Shown in pieces: positions 1-5,685 of a stretch of 11,544 nt of DNA. A program made the position numbers and the translations under genes. Source of the DNA: Thermoleophilia bacterium (lineage in GTDB: Bacteria > Actinomycetota > Thermoleophilia > Gaiellales > Gaiellaceae); NCBI GenBank assembly GCA_016844515.1, contig JAERMP010000098.1:1-11544 (forward strand), given 5' to 3'. The stretch's first letter is position 1. Each line of letters starts with the position of its first letter. The notes under the pieces are model-generated. The model made no database searches, was not told where the DNA came from, and worked only from the letters and a program-made list of their open reading frames with translations.

Positions 1-171
1 GGCGGACAGGCTTCTGATCAGGCCAGCAAGCGGGCGCCAGGTCGGCACCGGCCTCTCTGCCCGGACACATCACTAGAAAGACACCGACGAATCGAGTCAT
101 TCGGGAATCGAGTCACGAGCAAAGAGCACCGGCGCCACCCTGACGACAGCCCCAGACGGGCACCCGCACAC
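1..171. other. left-edge stretch with no recognised gene
   Basis: No gene is recognised between the window edge and repeat copy 1. One plus-strand frame is open from base 1 to the TGA at 193-195 inside copy 1, and a second frame closes at 77. Either could be the tail of a gene that begins outside the window, but neither translation resembles a family I know. An 11-bp direct repeat, GAATCGAGTCA, occurs at 89-99 and 105-115, separated by TTCGG. The segment CCCGCAC at 163-169 can pair with GTGCGGG at 177-183 inside copy 1. Confidence 0.4.
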
Positions 172-195
172 TCACAGTGCGGGAATGTCGCTTGA
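172..195 (+). repeat. boundary repeat, copy 1
   Basis: This is the first of ten direct copies of a short interspersed repeat. The right half TGCGGGAATGTCGCTTGA matches the consensus with one change (GTCGC for GTCCC). The left half is diverged. It begins the module holding the cupin gene. The 7-bp inverted pair 163-169/177-183 would form a stem with a 7-nt loop that includes the left arm of this copy. Confidence 0.75.
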
Positions 196-250
196 GCGTT
201 AGGGGGCCAATCGTCGAGTTGAGCACTCGGATCGAGCTTGGTTAGTGCCA

Positions 251-256
251 TAGGAT
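251..256 (+). promoter_or_regulatory. candidate -10 box for a leaderless cupin transcript
   Basis: TAGGAT fits the actinobacterial TANNNT -10 pattern. It ends six bases before the GTG start at 263, the spacing expected when transcription begins at the start codon. No good -35 is visible and no Shine-Dalgarno sequence precedes the GTG, which supports a leaderless reading. The padR gene in this window has the same geometry. Confidence 0.4.
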
Positions 257-262
257 TGCGCC

Positions 263-664
263 GTGCCGTTCACGCTCAGGAACATCAAGGAGGATCTGGA
301 GGACATCGGCTCTAGGTTCGACGGCGCGCCGGACCTGGAGTTCCGCTCGGCGACCAAGGCGCTCGAGCTGGAGACATCCGGCCTGAGCTACCAGCGCGTC
401 CCGCCCGGCTATCGCTTTCCGTACGGTCACACGCACAAGACGCAAGAGGAGGTGTACGTGGTCCTGCGCGGGAGCGGGCGGATGAAGGTCGACGACGAGA
501 TCGTCGAGCTCAACGAATGGGACGCGGTGCGCGTCCCGCCCGGTACGTGGCGAGGCTACGAGGCCGGGCCGGAGGGCCTCGAGATCCTCGTCATCGGCGC
601 GCCCAATCTCGGCGAGGCTCCGCGCGAAGACGTCGATGGCCAGCGCGACTGGTGGGCTGACTAG
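263..664 (+). CDS. cupin domain protein
   Basis: This 133-residue single-domain cupin starts with GTG at 263. Cupin motif 1 is clear: G55-H56-T-H58, then E62 and E63, and a glycine at 70 in the strand that follows. H56, H58 and E62 are the expected metal ligands. Motif 2 is recognisable (DAVRVPPGTWRGYEAG, residues 87-102) but has no histidine where the fourth ligand usually lies, so the metal site may be incomplete. Small cupins of this kind bind small molecules or act as isomerases or dioxygenases; the substrate cannot be read from the sequence. The gene is alone in its module. No Shine-Dalgarno sequence precedes the start, and a TANNNT box at 251-256 suggests a leaderless message. The family assignment is firm; the reaction is unknown. 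Confidence 0.88.
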   Translation: MPFTLRNIKEDLEDIGSRFDGAPDLEFRSATKALELETSGLSYQRVPPGYRFPYGHTHKTQEEVYVVLRGSGRMKVDDEIVELNEWDAVRVPPGTWRGYEAGPEGLEILVIGAPNLGEAPREDVDGQRDWWAD

Positions 665-690
665 TAGGAGCTGTCCGGAAGTGTTGAAAG

Positions 691-801
691 TTAGGCCGCG
701 AGTCGGAGGTCGGGCTCGCGGGCGGCGATCTTCGCGAGGACCTGGTTGAGTCGTTGCGGGTGAAGGTCCTCGACCCGGAGCAACGCGAACGCCGCGTGCG
801 C
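691..801 (-). pseudogene. 3' scrap of a possible transposase gene
   Basis: On the minus strand a frame ending at the stop complementary to 691-693 reads HAAFALLRVEDLHPQRLNQV, then AKIAAREPDLRLAA. It is rich in Leu, Arg and Ala and resembles the C-terminal end of an insertion-sequence transposase. This is an impression, not a family match. The coherent part stops exactly where repeat copy 2 begins; upstream codons come from the repeat and then unrelated sequence, so the gene looks cut at the repeat. Just outside its 3' end, 668-687 (GAGCTGTCCGGAAGTGTTGA) could be an IS terminus or a degenerate extra copy of the boundary repeat. Confidence 0.3.
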
Positions 802-824
802 CAGTGTTTCGGAATGTCCCTTGA
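797..824 (+). repeat. boundary repeat, copy 2
   Basis: This copy reads TGCGCCAGTGT followed by TTCGGAATGTCCCTTGA and is close to consensus across both halves. It separates the cupin and transposase-scrap module from the arsR operon module. The transposase-like minus-strand frame ends at its left edge. Confidence 0.85.
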
Positions 825-911
825 GGTGTGTTCTCCCGAGGGGTCTGGAGTCGCCGGGCGTGGGATCGAGTCTGTTCTGCCTTCTGTCCAAGCGCCCGAG
901 CTCTCAACGGC

Positions 912-941
912 TTGACAGCCCGGCGTTCACCTGCTTCTATT
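912..941 (+). promoter_or_regulatory. promoter of the arsR-AHSA1 operon
   Basis: A consensus -35 TTGACA lies at 912-917. TCTATT at 936-941, after an 18-bp spacer, matches four of six -10 positions. The start codon follows about 31 bases later with a good ribosome binding site. The perfect palindrome CTAATTAG at 953-960 lies just downstream of the expected transcription start and is a plausible operator for autoregulation by the ArsR protein. The AT-rich stretch stands out from the GC-rich surroundings. Confidence 0.6.
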
Positions 942-972
942 TAGCCTTCTTACTAATTAGCGAGGACGGTAA

Positions 973-1308
973 ATGAAGACCGATCAGCTCAGCATCACGT
1001 TTGCCGCTCTCGCCGACCCGACCCGCCGAGCCATGTTGACCCGACTCATGGGGGGGCAGGCGACGGTCAACGAGCTGGCCGCACCGCACGCGATGAGCCT
1101 GCCGTCGGTGTCGCGCCACCTCAAGGTACTCGAGCGGGCCGGCCTTGTCGTAAAGGGCAGGTCGGCGCAGTGGCGTCCATGCCGCCTCGACACCGCTCCG
1201 CTCGCCAAAGCGGACGCTTGGATCGAGCCGTACCGCGCCTTCTTCGAGGCCCGTCTTGCTCGGCTCGATAAACAGCTGACAACCACGCGAGAACAGGAGA
1301 AGCCATGA
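973..1308 (+). CDS. ArsR family winged-helix transcriptional regulator
   Basis: This 111-residue DNA-binding repressor starts with ATG at 973, six bases after GAGGA (962-966). The N-terminal ALADPTRRAMLTRL (residues 12-25) and the recognition region SLPSVSRHLKVLERAGLV (42-59) are hallmarks of the ArsR fold. No cysteine pair of the metal-sensing type is present; the only Cys is C70. It therefore belongs to the metal-independent branch that is commonly paired with AHSA1/SRPBCC genes. Its TGA overlaps the next gene's ATG (ATGA, 1305-1308), so the two are translationally coupled. The promoter at 912-941 and palindrome at 953-960 suggest autoregulation. Family is firm; the ligand is unknown. Confidence 0.93.
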   Translation: MKTDQLSITFAALADPTRRAMLTRLMGGQATVNELAAPHAMSLPSVSRHLKVLERAGLVVKGRSAQWRPCRLDTAPLAKADAWIEPYRAFFEARLARLDKQLTTTREQEKP

Positions 1309-1808
1309 CCGCAACAGATCGCGCCACGCACGACTTCACCCTCACCTGGACGCTCGACGCGTCGCCCGCGGAGGTCTTCCAAGCCTGGACGGACCCCGGC
1401 CACCTCGACTGGTTCTACAACGATCACCAGCCCACCCCGGACGAGCCGATCGAGCTCGACCTGCGTGTCGGGGGCGTCTGGCGCCAGTACATGGTCATCG
1501 ACGAGGACACGGCGTACTTTACGGGCGGGGTCTACCGCGAGATCGTGGCCGACGAGAAGCTCGCGTTTGCGTGGGGGGCGACAGACGGGTGGCCGAAGCT
1601 CGACCCCGACCGACTCGACGACAGCCCGCTCGTCACCGTGACGCTCGACCGACGTGGCGACAGCACGGAGATGACCATTCATGTCGAGCTGCCGGCGAGC
1701 CTCCCAGACGATGGCGTCCCGCAATGGTGGTCGATGGCCCGCAACGGGTGGAGCGACACGGTCGACCGTCTCGCTGCCCGGCTCGCGCGCCCGCCGTCGA
1801 CGATCTGA
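1305..1808 (+). CDS. SRPBCC (AHSA1-like) ligand-binding protein
   Basis: This 167-residue protein overlaps the arsR stop by four bases. The opening FTLTWTLDASPAEVFQAWTD and the C-terminal helix WSMARNGWSDTVDRLAARLA are typical of the AHSA1/activator-of-Hsp90-like branch of the START/SRPBCC superfamily, a helix-grip fold with a hydrophobic cavity. The length matches the family. Such proteins next to metal-independent ArsR regulators are common in actinobacteria, and their ligands are mostly unknown. It probably binds or senses a small hydrophobic compound in the cytoplasm under ArsR control; that role is inferred from context. Its 3' end is followed by three hairpins and then repeat copy 3. 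Confidence 0.92.
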   Translation: MTATDRATHDFTLTWTLDASPAEVFQAWTDPGHLDWFYNDHQPTPDEPIELDLRVGGVWRQYMVIDEDTAYFTGGVYREIVADEKLAFAWGATDGWPKLDPDRLDDSPLVTVTLDRRGDSTEMTIHVELPASLPDDGVPQWWSMARNGWSDTVDRLAARLARPPSTI

Positions 1809-1840
1809 CCCGGCGAAGCCGGCTTCCAGCCTTCAGCAAA

Positions 1841-1869
1841 GCCAGAGGCGCCGTTAAGGCGCCTCTGGC
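1841..1869 (+). terminator. strong hairpin after the arsR-AHSA1 operon
   Basis: GCCAGAGGCGCC (1841-1852) and GGCGCCTCTGGC (1858-1869) form a perfect 12-bp stem with a GTTAA loop. It begins 32 bases after the operon's stop. There is no T tract, so it would be a non-canonical terminator of the kind common in high-GC bacteria, or a 3'-end stabiliser. A smaller stem, CCGGC/GCCGG at 1810-1822, precedes it. Confidence 0.6.
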
Positions 1870-1876
1870 GACACCG

Positions 1877-1905
1877 CGTCCTCTCGTCGTGCTTGCGAGG
1901 GGACG
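1877..1905. other. second hairpin just left of repeat copy 3
   Basis: CGTCCTCTCG (1877-1886) pairs with CGAGGGGACG (1896-1905), ten pairs including one G-T, around a 9-nt loop. It lies six bases before repeat copy 3. It could be part of a double terminator or of a larger folded structure that includes the repeat. Confidence 0.4.
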
Positions 1906-1911
1906 GCTCGC

Positions 1912-1939
1912 TGGGCGAGTGTGCGGGAATGTCCCTTGA
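1912..1939 (+). repeat. boundary repeat, copy 3
   Basis: This is one of the two best copies: TGGGCGAGTGT followed by GCGGGAATGTCCCTTGA. It separates the arsR operon from the yecM-like gene. The core holds the imperfect palindrome GGGA-ATG-TCCC (4-bp arms, 3-nt centre). Confidence 0.9.
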
Positions 1940-2137
1940 AGCCCTGAGGAGTAGCGGGCCGCGGCGAACCCGGGCGCTCCGATCTTCTCCATGACCCAAC
2001 GACGCAGGCGCTCCTTCGCAGCGTAGGGGCGACCTTGCGGCCGCCCCATCCACTCCTTGCGGTGGCGACTGAGTGAGACCAACCCGGGACCGTGTGTTCG
2101 GCCGTGCATCTCGTACGATGGCGGAGGAGGATGCCAC
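1940..2137. other. upstream region of the yecM-like gene, no gene called
   Basis: These roughly 200 bases hold no supported plus-strand gene. A minus-strand frame across 1960-2090 reads LSRHRKEWMGRPQGRPYAAK and onwards into repeat copy 3 without a stop before it. It could be a gene fragment cut by the repeat, but I recognise no family. No convincing promoter was found. A strong ribosome binding site for the next gene lies at 2123-2130. Confidence 0.3.
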
Positions 2138-2731
2138 GTGGCGACGTCTGATCCGATCGCCGAGATCATCGGGGACTATCGAGCCTTCGCGGCGATGCAG
2201 CGCGACCGTCTCGTTGCCCGCGGCATCGACATCTCACCCTACCCAGTCAGCCACCTCGCCGTCCGCGTCGCCGATTGGGACCTTTACGTCCACCAGCGCA
2301 CGCTTCTCGAGCACCATGCGAGGGCGAACAGCGAGAACGTCTGGAACGGGCGTCCGATCTCCTTGATCGTGCTCGCCGAGCCGCTCGATGTCCTCGACGG
2401 GACTCCGGTCTCGCTCATCGAGCTCATCCCGCCTGTTCACCAGCGCGTCTACCGGATGGGTCTCGAGCACCTCGGCGTCGTGGTCGGTGAGGACATCGAC
2501 GACTTCTCACGAGTGCATCGGGCGGCGCTAACTGGCCAGCAGTTCCAGAGTCCCTCCGTCGAGCCGTGCTACGTCCTGTTCGAGGACTTCACCCACGTGA
2601 AGTTCTATCGCCGCTCCTTGTACGACGGCGTCATCCTCGAGGGAGCGCGCTTCGACGGCTTCAGCCACGTCGACGACTGGGTGCCGCAGCGGCTGGTCAC
2701 CGCCACCGGCCCGAACCCGCTCCCGCGGTGA
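2138..2731 (+). CDS. YecM-like VOC-fold protein
   Basis: The GTG at 2138 was chosen because GGAGGAGG (2123-2130) ends seven bases before it; the frame is open to 2057, but upstream starts have no such site. The product has 197 residues. The ordered pattern HLAVRV (39-44), then SENVWNGRPI (65-74), SLIELIPP (92-99), and LEHLGVVV (109-116) follows the E. coli YecM family, a vicinal-oxygen-chelate fold with a metal site. H39, E95 and H111 are the likely ligands. The biochemical role of YecM proteins is not established. The gene is alone in its module. Family placement rests on this motif order recalled from YecM and is fairly strong; function is unknown. Confidence 0.8.
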   Translation: MATSDPIAEIIGDYRAFAAMQRDRLVARGIDISPYPVSHLAVRVADWDLYVHQRTLLEHHARANSENVWNGRPISLIVLAEPLDVLDGTPVSLIELIPPVHQRVYRMGLEHLGVVVGEDIDDFSRVHRAALTGQQFQSPSVEPCYVLFEDFTHVKFYRRSLYDGVILEGARFDGFSHVDDWVPQRLVTATGPNPLPR

Positions 2732-2765
2732 CCAAAGCTGCCGCCAGGTTACAAGATCGCCCGCT

Positions 2766-2792
2766 GGGGTCAGTGTTCGGGAATGACCCTGA
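2766..2792 (+). repeat. boundary repeat, copy 4 (degenerate)
   Basis: The stretch TGGGGTCAGTGT followed by TCGGGAATGACCCTGAA retains CAGTGTTCGGGAATG but has GACCC for GTCCC and a shortened right end. With that change the core GGGaATGaCCC loses its inner pair. It separates the yecM-like gene from the YCII gene. Confidence 0.7.
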
Positions 2793-2894
2793 AGAAGTGA
2801 GGCCGGATCTGGCCGCAGCCAATGAGTTTTTGGTGGTTTGTCAGTCTCTACCGGGATGCGGCCGGAGCAGGCCGCCGCGACAAGGAGTCATGAG

Positions 2895-3227
2895 ATGACG
2901 CGATACCTGATCTCGTTCGATGACGGCGCGATGACCTTCCCCGAGGAGGAGCTGTCTGACGTGGCCGAGGCTGCGCACGCGGTGGTCCAAGAGGCCGAGG
3001 ACTCCGGCGCATGGGTGTTCGGCGGCGGACTGTATTCCGAGGTGAGCGTGGTGGCCACCGATGGGACGGTCACTGACGGCCCGTACCCGAAGAGCAAGGC
3101 GTACATCGGCGGATTCGCGGTCGTCGACGTGCCCTCACGCGAGGAGGCGCTGGAGTGGGCTGCCAAGATCGCCGTCGCCTGCCGCTGTGCTCAAGAGGTC
3201 CGCGAGTTCGTGCCCGGCTCGAAGTAG
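2895..3227 (+). CDS. YCII / DGPF-domain protein
   Basis: This 110-residue protein starts with ATG at 2895, seven bases after AAGGAG (2882-2887); an in-frame start further upstream lacks such a site. The opening MTRYLISFDDGAM, the central DGPYPKSKAYIGGF (61-74, the DGPF signature with Tyr for Phe) and VPSREEALEWAAKIA (79-93) define the YCII-related family, a ferredoxin-like dimer of unknown reaction. These genes often sit beside an ECF sigma factor; none is present here. Instead the 3' remnant of a large regulator follows within a few bases. A hairpin, GCGGCC/GGCCGC at 2858-2875, precedes the ribosome binding site. Family is firm, function unknown. Confidence 0.9.
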   Translation: MTRYLISFDDGAMTFPEEELSDVAEAAHAVVQEAEDSGAWVFGGGLYSEVSVVATDGTVTDGPYPKSKAYIGGFAVVDVPSREEALEWAAKIAVACRCAQEVREFVPGSK

Positions 3228-3230
3228 CAT

Positions 3231-3470
3231 GCGCCTCCGAGCTCCTCGGGGCAGAACCATTCGGGCATCTTGCACACCGCCTCCGCTCGGCTTCACCGTG
3301 AGCACGGCTTCGTCCCTGAAATGTGGATGTCACAGCTACTCGAGCGCGTTGAGAGAGAGGCGCGCGCCGAGCTCGACACTGACGAGTACGACGCAGCGGT
3401 ACGCGCCGGCATGGCTCTGTCCCGCGACGAGGCGGTCGCACTCGTTCTGAGCGTCGCCCCGCGCGGCTGA
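3231..3470 (+). pseudogene. 3' remnant of a cyclase/AAA/TPR-type regulator
   Basis: A plus-strand frame immediately after the YCII stop encodes LERVEREARAELDTDEYDAA, then VRAGMALSRDEAVALVLS, ending at 3470. This is the C-terminal signature of large ATP-binding TPR regulators, in which the last TPR is followed by a conserved acidic tail. The intact gene at 8716-11301 ends in a comparable stretch ([20 protein letters not shown], then [14 protein letters not shown]). Only about 60-70 residues remain of a protein that would be 700-1000 long. The 5' part is missing and abuts the YCII gene, while the 3' end with its stop is preserved 29 bases before repeat copy 5. A TTG at 3270 could start a small peptide, but no ribosome binding site supports that. 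Confidence 0.6.
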
Positions 3471-4867
3471 CCTCCCAGCCCGGGACAGCCCTCTCGGATG
3501 CGCGAGTGTGCGGGAATGTCTCTTGACCAACGCGGGCTTGCGTCGGACAGGCTCAGCCGACGGCGAAGACCTGCCAGTACCCGGGCACGCCCTTGAGCTC
3601 GTGCTCGCCCCGATCGACGAGGTCGAGCCCTGAGCCTGCGATCAGGTCCCGACGGTCCGGCGACGCCTGCGATACGGACCCCGATTGAGACTGCGAGCCC
3701 ACCTGGCTTGCCGTCGATCGTCCGGCACTCCCCGGTGTGCAGCCCGGCGCGGACTTCGAGGCCGAGCTCACGCACGCCGCTGACGATCGCCTGTGCGCAC
3801 CGTATCCCGCGCGCCGGGCCGTCGAAGGCGGCGAAGAAGCCATCGCCGGCCGTATCGAGCTCGCGGCCCCGGTAGCGCGCGAGACAGCCACGCACCACCT
3901 GGTGGTGCGCACCGACGAGATCGGCCCAACGCCGGTCGCCGAGCTCGGCCTGCCTCTCCGTCGAGCCGACGATGTCCGTGAAGAGAACCGTCGCGAGGAT
4001 GCTCTCGAGCTCCGCCTCCTCGTCGCGCAGAATGCGGACGAACCTCTCGATCTCCTCGAGGTACGCCTCACCGTGCTCGGCGATGACGTACATGGCCGTA
4101 CCGGGCATCGCCTCGTGACGGGCGCCGGGGATCAGCCGGGCGAACGCGAGGGCCTCCTCTGCCTGCTGGCCGCCGCGGCTCAGGACGAGCGTTGGAACAC
4201 GGATCGTGCCGAGGACATGGCGGACGTCGGATTCGTAGAACATGCGGTATGCGGCGGCGGCGTCGCCGGGGCCTGCGGAAACCCGCATGTACTCGAGATA
4301 CCAGTCGACCTGCTCGTCATACGACATGCCCTCGAAAGGGTTGCGTCGAGTTCTCGCCTCGGCCATCGACCGCATACCCCAATCGCGGTCGATGTTCGCC
4401 ATCTCCTGCTCGAACTCGCCTTCCCGCGTCCCCCACGGGTAGTCGGGTGCCCACGCGATGCGGGGTCTCGTGTTGCAGAGAATGAGTGCGGCCGTTCTTT
4501 CGGGGTGAGCCGCCGCGAACATGCAGCCGAGCGGGCCACCGTCCGCGAGCGCGATGAGCACGACTCGCTCACACCCTGTGGCGTCGAGGACGACCTGGAG
4601 GTCGTCGACGCGCTCCTCAATCGTGGGCAGGCGGTACCCGCGCAGGCGGTCGGAGAGACCGCTGCCGCGGTGGTCGAAGCAGATCAGCCGTCCGAGGCGC
4701 GCAAGGCGGTCGGTGAAGTCGACCATGATCGGCAGCCGCCCGTAGTGCTCGAGCTGGGAGACGAAGGTCCTGATGCACACGACGTCGACGCCGCCGCCCG
4801 AACCGAGCACCTCGTAGGCGATGTGGACGTCGCCGTTCTTCGCGTAGCGGATGTCGTCGTGTGGCAT
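3293..4867 (-). CDS. alpha/beta-hydrolase plus class III nucleotide cyclase, 3' end frameshifted
   Basis: The start is the ATG at 4867 (MPHDDIRYAKNGDVHIAYEV), a common opening for this family; a GTG at 4936 inside repeat copy 6 is also in frame. Residues 10-280 form an alpha/beta-hydrolase domain, but the nucleophile elbow reads A106-L-A-D-G-G111 with Ala108 where Ser is expected, and no His is seen at the usual place near 258. Residues 290-405 form a class III cyclase domain with metal Asp298 (LFTDIVGST) and Asp342 (TAGDGFFAAF). After GVAGP the frame breaks. The family tail DLIAGSGLDLVDRGEHELKG continues in another minus-strand frame and stops at 3553-3555. The present frame runs on through repeat copy 5 to 3293 as unrelated sequence. 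The likely cause is a deletion of about 26 bp near 3650. It probably evolved as a signalling protein; cyclase activity is doubtful now. Confidence 0.75.
   Translation of the reverse strand: MPHDDIRYAKNGDVHIAYEVLGSGGGVDVVCIRTFVSQLEHYGRLPIMVDFTDRLARLGRLICFDHRGSGLSDRLRGYRLPTIEERVDDLQVVLDATGCERVVLIALADGGPLGCMFAAAHPERTAALILCNTRPRIAWAPDYPWGTREGEFEQEMANIDRDWGMRSMAEARTRRNPFEGMSYDEQVDWYLEYMRVSAGPGDAAAAYRMFYESDVRHVLGTIRVPTLVLSRGGQQAEEALAFARLIPGARHEAMPGTAMYVIAEHGEAYLEEIERFVRILRDEEAELESILATVLFTDIVGSTERQAELGDRRWADLVGAHHQVVRGCLARYRGRELDTAGDGFFAAFDGPARGIRCAQAIVSGVRELGLEVRAGLHTGECRTIDGKPGGLAVSIGVRIAGVAGPSGPDRRLRARPRRSGRARAQGRARVLAGLRRRLSLSDASPRWSRDIPAHSRIREGCPGLGGQPRGATLRTSATASSRDRAMPARTAASYSSVSSSARASLSTRSSSCDIHISGTKPCSR
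3499..3526 (+). repeat. boundary repeat, copy 5
   Basis: This near-perfect copy reads TGCGCGAGTGT followed by GCGGGAATGTCTCTTGA. It separates the YCII and regulator-remnant module from the minus-strand hydrolase-cyclase. The ten bases CTCTCGGATG at its left (3491-3500) recur at the same position beside copy 6. Confidence 0.9.
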
Positions 4868-4921
4868 CGTCGCATGCTCGTCGAGGGCTCCGAACAGCCT
4901 ATGTCCTAAGGCGCTCTCGGA

Positions 4922-4949
4922 TGGGCCAGTGTTCACGAATGTCCCCCGA
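4922..4949 (+). repeat. boundary repeat, copy 6
   Basis: This copy reads TGGGCCAGTGT followed by TCACGAATGTCCCCCGA, diverged in the core (CACGAATG). CTCTCGGATG at 4914-4923 on its left matches the left flank of copy 5 at the same spacing. It separates the divergent hydrolase-cyclase (minus) and padR (plus) genes. Confidence 0.75.
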
Positions 4950-5009
4950 GCGAATGCGGCAGCCCGGATGCGGCGCTACTGCCTCGGCCTACGCGGATCC
5001 TCGAGTGGC

Positions 5010-5038
5010 TTGACATATAACGATATATCGGATACTGT
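5010..5038 (+). promoter_or_regulatory. padR promoter
   Basis: A consensus TTGACA (5010-5015) and TACTGT (5033-5038, matching the conserved T, A and final T of the -10) are separated by 17 bp. The ATG at 5045 follows the -10 by six bases, so the transcript probably begins at or next to the start codon, as a leaderless message. No Shine-Dalgarno sequence is present. Confidence 0.7.
5021..5030. promoter_or_regulatory. candidate PadR operator
   Basis: CGATATATCG is a perfect 10-bp palindrome between the -35 and -10 of the padR promoter. PadR repressors bind AT-rich dyads of this kind and usually repress their own genes. A dimer bound here would block RNA polymerase. The stretch is strikingly AT-rich for this GC-rich region. 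Confidence 0.6.
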
Positions 5039-5044
5039 CGCGAC

Positions 5045-5632
5045 ATGCACAGAGAAGGTCGTTTCAACAGAGTGGGCCCCGAGGGATTCGGCGGCCCGGG
5101 CGGCTTTGGAGGACCGGGTGGCGATCGCGGCCACGGCGGCTTCCGGGGCGGCCACGGCGGCCGGCCTCGCCGGCGCATGCGCCGCGGCGACGTCAGAGCC
5201 GCGATCCTGCTCCTCGTCGAAGAGGAGCCCCGCAACGGCTATCAGGTGATGCAGGAGATCGAGGCACGCAGCGAGGGCGCGTGGCGCCCGAGCCCCGGCT
5301 CGGTCTACCCCGCATTCCAGCTACTGGCCGACGAGGGTCTCGTCCGGAGTGAAAGCCGCGACGGCGGGAACCTATTCGAGCTGACCGACGCCGGCCGCAG
5401 CTACGTCGACGAGCACCGGGAGCAGCTCGGCTCTCCCTGGACGCTCGCCGGCGAGGGCGTGCCCGAGGGAGTCCGCGAGCTCGGCAAGCTGATGAGGCAG
5501 GTCGGGATCGCAGTCAAGCAGGTCATGCACGCGGGCGGCAAGACGCAGACTGCCGAGGCAGCCAGGGTGCTCGCCGAGACACGGCGCTCGCTCTACCGCA
5601 TCCTCGCGGAAGACGAGCCGGACGGGAGCTAA
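5045..5632 (+). CDS. PadR family transcriptional regulator
   Basis: This 195-residue protein has a glycine-rich, basic N-terminal tail (residues 11-46, repeated GGPGG and GGHGG, then RPRRRMRRG). It is followed by a PadR winged helix: AAILLLVEEEPRNGYQVMQE (52-71), SPGSVYPAFQLLADEGLV (83-100), and the wing with FELTDAGRSYV (111-121). A C-terminal helical dimerisation region follows. Glycine-rich tails are seen in a subset of actinobacterial PadR proteins. It probably represses itself and the monooxygenase 100 bp downstream on the same strand, releasing on binding an aromatic or toxic ligand. That link is inferred from adjacency and from the operator at 5021-5030. The start is set by the leaderless promoter spacing. 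Family is firm. Confidence 0.92.
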   Translation: MHREGRFNRVGPEGFGGPGGFGGPGGDRGHGGFRGGHGGRPRRRMRRGDVRAAILLLVEEEPRNGYQVMQEIEARSEGAWRPSPGSVYPAFQLLADEGLVRSESRDGGNLFELTDAGRSYVDEHREQLGSPWTLAGEGVPEGVRELGKLMRQVGIAVKQVMHAGGKTQTAEAARVLAETRRSLYRILAEDEPDGS

Positions 5633-5639
5633 GCCACGC

Positions 5640-5665
5640 GGCGGCGGGCCTTCACGACCGCCGCC
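5640..5665 (+). terminator. GC hairpin between padR and the monooxygenase
   Basis: GGCGGCGG (5640-5647) pairs perfectly with CCGCCGCC (5658-5665) around a 10-nt loop, eight bases after the padR stop. No T tract follows. It may weaken readthrough and so lower monooxygenase expression relative to padR, or act as a 3'-end stabiliser. Confidence 0.4.
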
Positions 5666-5685
5666 CCGCTCATGGGAGTCGCGAG

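Noticed and set aside
175..206. Copy 1 followed by GCGTTAGGG as a classical integron attC core site
   Set aside because: GTTAGGG fails the final pyrimidine of GTTRRRY, no matching RYYYAAC was found, and the other nine copies lack this sequence.
242..907. Minus-strand open frame across the cupin gene and the following spacer
   Set aside because: Antisense to the cupin gene and of low-complexity composition; only the separate short frame near 691-801 looked gene-like.
1912..1939. Repeat core GGGA-ATG-TCCC as a rho-independent terminator
   Set aside because: The stem is only four pairs, no T tract follows, and copies occur between divergent as well as convergent genes.
2838..2866. TTGTCA at 2838-2843 as a -35 for the YCII gene
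   Set aside because: No A/T-containing -10 occurs at 16-18 bp; the region there is GC-rich.
3737..4909. Plus-strand open frame of about 390 codons opposite the hydrolase-cyclase
   Set aside because: Antisense shadow of a recognised gene; no family resemblance and no ribosome binding site.
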